The notes beneath the pieces are model-generated. The model made no database searches. It saw only the letters and a list, made by a program, of their open reading frames with translations, and was not told the origin of the DNA. DNA of 64,000 nt from Coffea arabica. Lineage: Eukaryota; Streptophyta; Magnoliopsida; Gentianales; Rubiaceae. The translations under genes and the position numbers were made by a program. Below are positions 59,404-64,000 of this stretch, one piece after another; position 1 is the first letter of the stretch; each line of letters opens with the position of its first letter. The stretch lies in assembly GCF_036785885.1 (NCBI RefSeq), contig NC_092310.1, positions 3,968,001 to 4,032,000 of the forward strand, given 5' to 3'.

Positions 59404-60723
59404 TGTTGGTTTTAGACCAAAATAATCATATAAGTAACAATAATTTCTCTAATAAAATTTAACAAATAAATTAACAAAAATCTCATACCTCAATATTGCA
59501 TTAAAAAATGTAAATAATATGTACCATAAAAAGTTAATTTGGCATGGGTTGAAACGCAGAATAAGTCACTTTCTTTAAGACGATTCGCACCCCTATGAAA
59601 TATCCTTTGGTGCAGTAAGTCTAAATGTGTCGCCCCTAGAATAAAATAACCCAATCTATCTCATTAGTCTACTCCAATTTACATTATTGGAGTAAACAGA
59701 AACTTTACATAACACCGTCTTTGCCCTATAAACTCTTATAGTAGTGAGAGAAAGTAAAATAGAAGATAGTCTAGAAATAGCAAAATATGTGTAAGACTCA
59801 GTAGATAGAAACCTCCATTTATAGGCAGAGAAATTGGGAGTATTAAAATACTAATATTAAGAGAAATTAACGCCTCATATTTTCAACTACAAATTGAAAA
59901 GTTCCAGGTTCATTGTATAATGATAAAAATTCACTAAATGAATTCATAAAACTAATTATTACTTAGGTTACACAATTCAAGGCATAAATCTAAGTCTCAT
60001 TTTAAAGACATATGTTACACTTTTGAATATAGTTATTAAACCCAACCTGATCCGACAGTTGAACCGATCAACCGATGGACCCACATGGAATCGGGCCGGT
60101 TTAGCAATTGGATCGGAGTTGCAGATAACTCGTTTGAACCATTTGACTCGGATGGTCAAACTGGTGACCTGCTAAACTTAGCGGTTTTTTATAAACCCGA
60201 TGGATTTTGGAAATTTTTTTAAAATTACCTTTTTACCTAAATTTTTAATTTGACCAACCACATTAACATGGGTATTGTTGTGTTTTTGACAATTAGATGA
60301 GAAAAATTGAAAAGGGATTTGGGAGTAGGGGTTTCTTTCTTTCTTTAACACTTAGATTTATTATTTATGTTTGTGTATAATATTAATATGAATTCATGAA
60401 CTAAGGAACATACATGGGTATGGTTTGTATGTAGGAACTATGAAATATAAATAGGTTATGACTTGTTAACATTTAAGAATTTCTGTACTTATATTATTAT
60501 TTATATGTTTATTTAATTATATTATATATTTTTTATTATATAATGTGACTTGACGGTTCAACCGGTGACCACTGACCTGCTAATCCGGTTCTTCTGCTGT
60601 GTTGATTTAATAACTATGCATTTGAATGATTGAACTTGTAACTGAAATTTTATTAAAGAATTTATAAATTATTGTGTTTGAATTCAAAATAAACATGTGA
60701 TATTTTTTATTAAATATTACACA
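59404..60723 (-). repeat. 5' LTR of element C (right copy, interrupted)
   Basis: Pairs with 56766-57451 but is 1,320 bp long, because a 0.6-kb element sits at about 60029-60617. A further 40 bp or so near 59915-59990 is also extra. Confidence 0.8.
60029..60617. mobile_element. 0.6-kb inverted-repeat element inside the LTR of C
   Basis: The ends ATAGTTATTAAA and TTTAATAACTAT are perfectly inverted. Just inside, both ends are rich in AACCGGTT-like words (GAACCGATCAACCGATGG; GGTTCAACCGGTGACC). The other LTR lacks it and reads through with TTACACTTTTCAATGATTG, so this is a true insertion. TTTGAAT appears on both sides, giving a target duplication of about 7-8 bp if the right tip extends three bases. 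That suits hAT, but the family is uncertain. Confidence 0.75.
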
Positions 60724-60728
60724 GTTGA

Positions 60729-61983
60729 CTCCTCCACTTGATTCACTTGTCGACCACACAAACAACGTGAAATGTCTCCATTATCCCTCAAACCATACAT
60801 TCAACAGAACAAATATCAGTTAAGGCGTTGCATTGATCTGATGAAAAAGCTAGGTACAATTTGTCCTACTAGTAGTAGTTTCCAACATTGATAGCCCCTG
60901 GTCCCTGACCACCATGACTCTTGTTTCTGCCAGCAAAGAACATTAGTACGAGTAACAAAATAGATGCAACTGTAGCTCACAACCTCGTACAACAAAATCA
61001 AGCAATATGGTTAAGCATTTACATCATACCTTGCAATGTTTTAAAGTGACCATAGAATTTCTCTGTATATTACACACACACACACACATATATATATATA
61101 CATATATATAAGTAAATTTTATATACACTGACAATATATATATTATCATTGTTAGATTCATAATATGTGCAAAAATTAAATTTCAAATTTAAATTTTATA
61201 AAGTTGTCATTCATTCAATGTTAATAGTGTTTACACTATCAGCGCAAGAAAGATTTATAATATATATATATGTATATATATGTATGTATGTATAGACAAA
61301 CTTCCTAAAAAGATTATCATGACTTTTGTTCTTTGCTTTTGACAGTAAAAGCCAAGAATTTGATTAACAATTATGGCTGCAAATAGTATGGGATAGTAAA
61401 AGCTAGAGTATATAAAATAAAACCACTTTGTACAGATGAAATGGATAAACTAAGTGTACTTCCTTAATGAATTACCCGGATAAAACATGATCAGAACAAA
61501 AAAGCCAAAAATAGATTAGTGCAAGACTTCATATCTTTCAAGTTTGAAGCAAGCAAAGACAATCGCTAAACCAGATCGACTGGAGTGAGGCCTTTCAGTT
61601 TCCGTGGGGGTGCTTTATATAGCTGCAAGTGGGATTGTTTGTAGATCAAGATGTATACTCGTTATGATATTTTGTTAATGTTTGCCAGGAATTTTGGCCA
61701 TGGTTATTTGTGGAATAATTTCTTGCAGGAAATCAGCCCTAGTTTCCTCACCAATTTGGTGCAAAAGAGACATGCGCCTTTTTAATCCATTATTAGTAAA
61801 TTTAGGAGAAACAAAGAAAAATTGAAGATGTTGGAGGTAAAACAAATTTTATTTTGAAGTATGGAGACATAACTAAGAGAGAGTGAACTAAAGCTTCTTT
61901 CAAAAAAACAAATAGAAAAAAAAAAGAAACAAAAAAAGACATATTGAAATTTAAGTTTGTATAAGATTGCACATAATAACAAG
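60729..61983. other. Intergenic; no gene supported
   Basis: Contains a (CA)n(TA)n tract at 61071-61111, an AT-rich palindromic stretch with ATACACTGACA and TGTTTACACTATCAG (61115-61243), and TATATAAAG on the minus strand near 61613-61621. No frame is convincing. Confidence 0.4.
61071..61111. repeat. (CA)n(TA)n microsatellite
   Basis: Nine CA units followed by TA units. Confidence 0.9.
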
Positions 61984-61996
61984 TTGGCTTTAAGTT

Positions 61997-62066
61997 GGGT
62001 TGAGTGATAAGGTAAGATAATGTAGGTAGAAGATTCTGAATTTGAAACCTTTTGTTTTAAAAAAAG
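61997..62066 (+). mobile_element. Ultra-short SINE-like insertion 1
   Basis: A 70-bp body begins GGGTTGAGTGATAAGG, resembling a tRNA A box, and contains GAATTTGAAACC, resembling a B box. It ends in TTTTAAAAAAA. The flanks TTGGCTTTAAGTT (61984-61996) and TAGGTTTTAAGTT (62067-62079) match at 11 of 13, as for LINE-type target-primed insertion. Confidence 0.6.
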
Positions 62067-62079
62067 TAGGTTTTAAGTT

Positions 62080-62615
62080 TGTATTTTCTTGGTTTAATCA
62101 CGTATTGCCCCTTGTAATTAGGGTCAAGTATTATCCCCTCTATTTACTAAACTTACAAATTACCCCCGTCAACTATTAGGCAAATATGTTATTGTTTGGA
62201 AAAAAGACTATTAGGTAAATATATATATCTCTAGCAAAAAGATAATTATGCCCTCATTTGTTAGATGATCCTTTTTCTTTTCTTTTTTTCCCATCCTTTT
62301 TCCTAATATATATAGTTTTCTTCTTACTCTATAGACTGTGATTTACAAATTTTAAATAAGGTACCAAAAAACTTCTTTTGTGGTTTAACATATTTTGTTA
62401 TTTTCTTGTAAATAAATTCTTTTAATTAGTAAATATATTTGTCACTATTTAGTTATGTAAAATATTTAACTATCATAAATTATTAAACGATATGTGAAAG
62501 TGTATATTTAATAAAAAACCTAAAGCAATTTCTATTTTTCTTTAACAGTTGTGATGTTTATAATGCACTAATTGTTTAACAAAACTAAAAGGTACATAAA
62601 GTACTGTCATTAAAT
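62080..62615. other. Intergenic with a degraded MITE end
   Basis: CACGTATTGCCCCTTGTAAT and TTACCCCCGTCAAC near 62098-62180 resemble the CCCC-rich arms of the MULE-type MITEs. Only one arm is visible. No gene is seen. Confidence 0.4.
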
Positions 62616-62628
62616 ATTCAATAGAAAA

Positions 62629-62699
62629 GGGGCGGAGGGATGGGTTGGGTGGTAAGCAAGAGGTTTCAGGTTTGAGTTCTTCTGCTTACAATAAAAAAA
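62629..62699 (+). mobile_element. Ultra-short SINE-like insertion 2
   Basis: A 71-bp body contains GGGTTGGGTGGTAAGC (A-box-like) and CAGGTTTGAGTTC (B-box-like), and ends in AATAAAAAAA. It is flanked by perfect 13-bp direct repeats ATTCAATAGAAAA (62616-62628 and 62700-62712). The head resembles that of insertion 1 at 61997. Confidence 0.75.
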
Positions 62700-62712
62700 A
62701 TTCAATAGAAAA

Positions 62713-63530
62713 AATAACTGTGTATAATTAAGTGTCAAGTAAACTGATAATAAGCACAAAGAAGAAAAGTAGACGACGAAAAAGAGAAAATAGAAGTAAT
62801 ATATTTGTACTAAATATTAATTAATTTTAGTAACAATTAATGCATAACAATAGTAACAATTAATGCATAACAAGGAGTTACTTAGAATAAATATATATTT
62901 TTTAATTTTTTCATGATAATTAAATTTTTCATAAAACATTCTTTAGTACTTTATTATGAAAATTTGTATTTCATACTGGGAAAGAAATTAAACAATAATA
63001 AGAAAAACAACAAAAAGAAGGAGAAAATGACAAATGGTCATTGGACAATATTTTAATAACAACATTGGCATAATTTATCTTTTTTGCTGTCCAAATACAT
63101 TAGACTATTACCATCATAGGATAATTTGTAGGTTTCATGAATACAAGGGACATTTGCTACTAATACCTAATTACAAGGAAGCGGAATGTATTTAAACCAA
63201 TTTCCTTCTCCTTCTCCTTGAAAATATAAACTCCCAAAATAGGCCTTAAGCGACATTTTGTCAAAACATCATGGGTCCATATGGAATTTAGCGCAACAAA
63301 TTTTGGTCACATGTGCAAATAGGTTCCAAATTGTGCCATTCTAATTTCTAAATAGAAATTTATCTATAAAAAAAAAAAAAAAACAGCAATCCGGACAAGT
63401 CCCTGATTCCTTCCCCACCACAAAAAAAAACAAATTCTGCTGTACAGAAAAATTATACTCCTACTAAAAATAATTATTTTTTTTAAAGAAGAAAAACTAA
63501 AAAATAAAATATCCTTCCCATTTTACCCTT
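62713..63530. other. Intergenic and promoter region of the PP2A gene
   Basis: AT-rich, with no gene. The last few hundred bases should include the promoter of the downstream PP2A gene, but I see no clear TATA box. Confidence 0.5.
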
Positions 63531-63537
63531 GGGAATT

Positions 63538-63539
<2 letters not shown>

Positions 63540-63569
<30 letters not shown>
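63540..63569 (+). repeat. (CT)n tract in the 5' region of the PP2A gene
   Basis: About fourteen CT units. CT/GA tracts are frequent near plant transcription starts and in 5' UTRs, so it may be regulatory. Confidence 0.9.
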
Positions 63570-63574
<5 letters not shown>

Positions 63575-63809
63575 TTTCACTCTCGTTGGTTTCACCACCA
63601 CCGTTCACTGCCTCCACTCTCCATTCGTTTCTCTCCCTCCACTTTCAATCCTCCAAACGACGTCGTAGCCGAAGGCGGGCCGAAACCAAAAATCCGCAAA
63701 AGAGAGAAGCCATCTTGGGTTCCATCCAACAACTCCACAATTCTGCAGATTTATCATCTATTTCTATAAATTCTCTGTAAAAAAAGAGAAAAATTTTTAA
63801 TTGTTAAAA
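63570..63809 (+). other. Probable 5' UTR of the PP2A gene
   Basis: A pyrimidine-rich and then balanced leader of about 240 bases precedes the start codon. The transcription start cannot be fixed from sequence alone. An open frame crosses this leader, but it has no ATG of its own at the upstream end. Confidence 0.5.
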
Positions 63810-63914
63810 ATGAGCTCCGATTCGGCTGTGCCGTCTCCCGGTTCTGTTCATGGCGGCAGCCTCGATGAGCAGATTTCTCAGCTTATGCAGTGCAAACCCT
63901 TGTCCGAACAAGAG
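63810..63914 (+). CDS. PP2A catalytic subunit, first exon (partial gene)
   Basis: The 35 codons from ATG end with DEQISQLMQCKPLSEQE, the conserved N terminus of plant serine/threonine protein phosphatase 2A catalytic subunits. The exon ends GAG|GTGAATG, a phase-0 splice donor; family members continue with V and then the GDIHGQ metal-binding motif, which would be in the next exon outside the window. The protein removes phosphate from many signalling targets as part of PP2A heterotrimers in cytosol and nucleus. The extra N-terminal stretch rich in Ser/Pro/Gly (MSSDSAVPSPGSVHGGS) is typical of the variable part of the PP2A-3/4-type isoforms. Which isoform it is cannot be decided from this exon. 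Confidence 0.92.
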
Positions 63915-64000
63915 GTGAATGTGCAAAAGTTATTTACGTATTTGTTAGAGATGCTCTTTGATCTGTTTCTTGAATTTCGGTTTTTCTTCCTTTCCTTGTG
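63915..64000 (+). other. Start of PP2A intron 1
   Basis: From the GTGAATG donor to the window edge the sequence is T-rich and non-coding, as expected of a plant intron. Confidence 0.8.

Larger units (their letters stand above)
56766..60723 (-). mobile_element. LTR element C, old and non-autonomous, minus strand
   Basis: Two direct repeats, 56766-57451 and 59404-60723, start TGTTGG and end in ACA on the plus strand. Read on the minus strand the left LTR begins TGTTAGATATTT, and AAGTGGGGGAT, a polypurine tract, lies just before it, which fixes the orientation. The flanks CTTGA and GTTGA match at 4 of 5. The 1.95-kb interior has no gag or pol, and I could not recognise a primer site. The LTRs have diverged visibly (well over 10%), so the insertion is old. 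Confidence 0.8.

Noticed and set aside
60816..61621. A possible minus-strand gene with TATATAAAG near 61613, MKSCTNLFLAFLF at 61532 and a GGQGPG-containing last exon near 60890
   Set aside because: The hydrophobic start runs into TGA after 13 codons and no splice path joins the parts. Evidence is too weak.
62629..62699. Genuine tRNA genes at the A/B-box-like sites
   Set aside because: No cloverleaf can be drawn, and the A-tail and 13-bp flanks indicate a SINE-like insertion.
63529..63780. An 83-codon frame across the CT tract before the PP2A start
   Set aside because: It lacks an ATG at its 5' end and consists of the CT repeat (Ser-Leu) plus UTR. It is untranslated leader.
1..64000. CRISPR arrays, bacterial operons, attachment sites
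   Set aside because: This is plant nuclear DNA. Regular repeats found here are microsatellites or transposon repeats.

Overview
This looks like nuclear DNA of a flowering plant, almost certainly a eudicot and possibly an asterid. It is AT-rich, has no operons, and contains coiled-coil NB-ARC-LRR (CNL) resistance genes, plant LTR retrotransposons primed by tRNA-Asp, MULE and hAT miniature elements, tRNA-type SINEs and the first exon of a plant PP2A catalytic subunit. The species cannot be read from the sequence. Gag-only LTR elements have been described in coffee (TR-GAG), so Rubiaceae is one possibility, but that is only a guess.

Host genes are few. An intact CNL gene lies on the minus strand at 3570-7217. 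A related CNL pseudogene lies head-to-tail with it at 32154-35930 and carries two nonsense changes and two frameshifts. A degraded LRR remnant may lie at 520-950 (minus). Together they look like a small resistance-gene cluster pulled apart by transposons. An orphan last exon of an AIF/FSP1-like oxidoreductase lies at 27961-28152 (minus). The right edge holds the 5' UTR and first exon of a PP2A catalytic subunit gene (63810-63914, plus).

Most of the rest is mobile DNA. Two related non-autonomous LTR retrotransposons, A (8775-21433) and B (44593-51669), each have LTRs of about 1.4 kb, a 5-bp target duplication, a tRNA-Asp primer site, an Athila-like partial gag and several kilobases of structured non-coding DNA, but no pol. 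B is very young: I counted 4 LTR differences by eye. A is older and carries a nested 4.8-kb insertion that looks like a solo LTR. A third, degenerate LTR element C (56766-60723) is on the minus strand. DNA transposons include five MULE-type elements whose flanking 9-bp duplications I could read (perfect in four, imperfect in one), a 3.3-kb element with inverted repeats of about 0.8 kb, two hAT elements with very G+C-rich ends, and a decayed hAT transposon with a ZMYM1-like transposase nested in a MULE element. Two SINE-like insertions of about 70 bp lie near 62 kb.

The best candidate for something under-described is the A/B family: gag-only Athila derivatives whose non-coding part holds repeated hairpins, some with paired base changes, and a second conserved polypurine-like tract.
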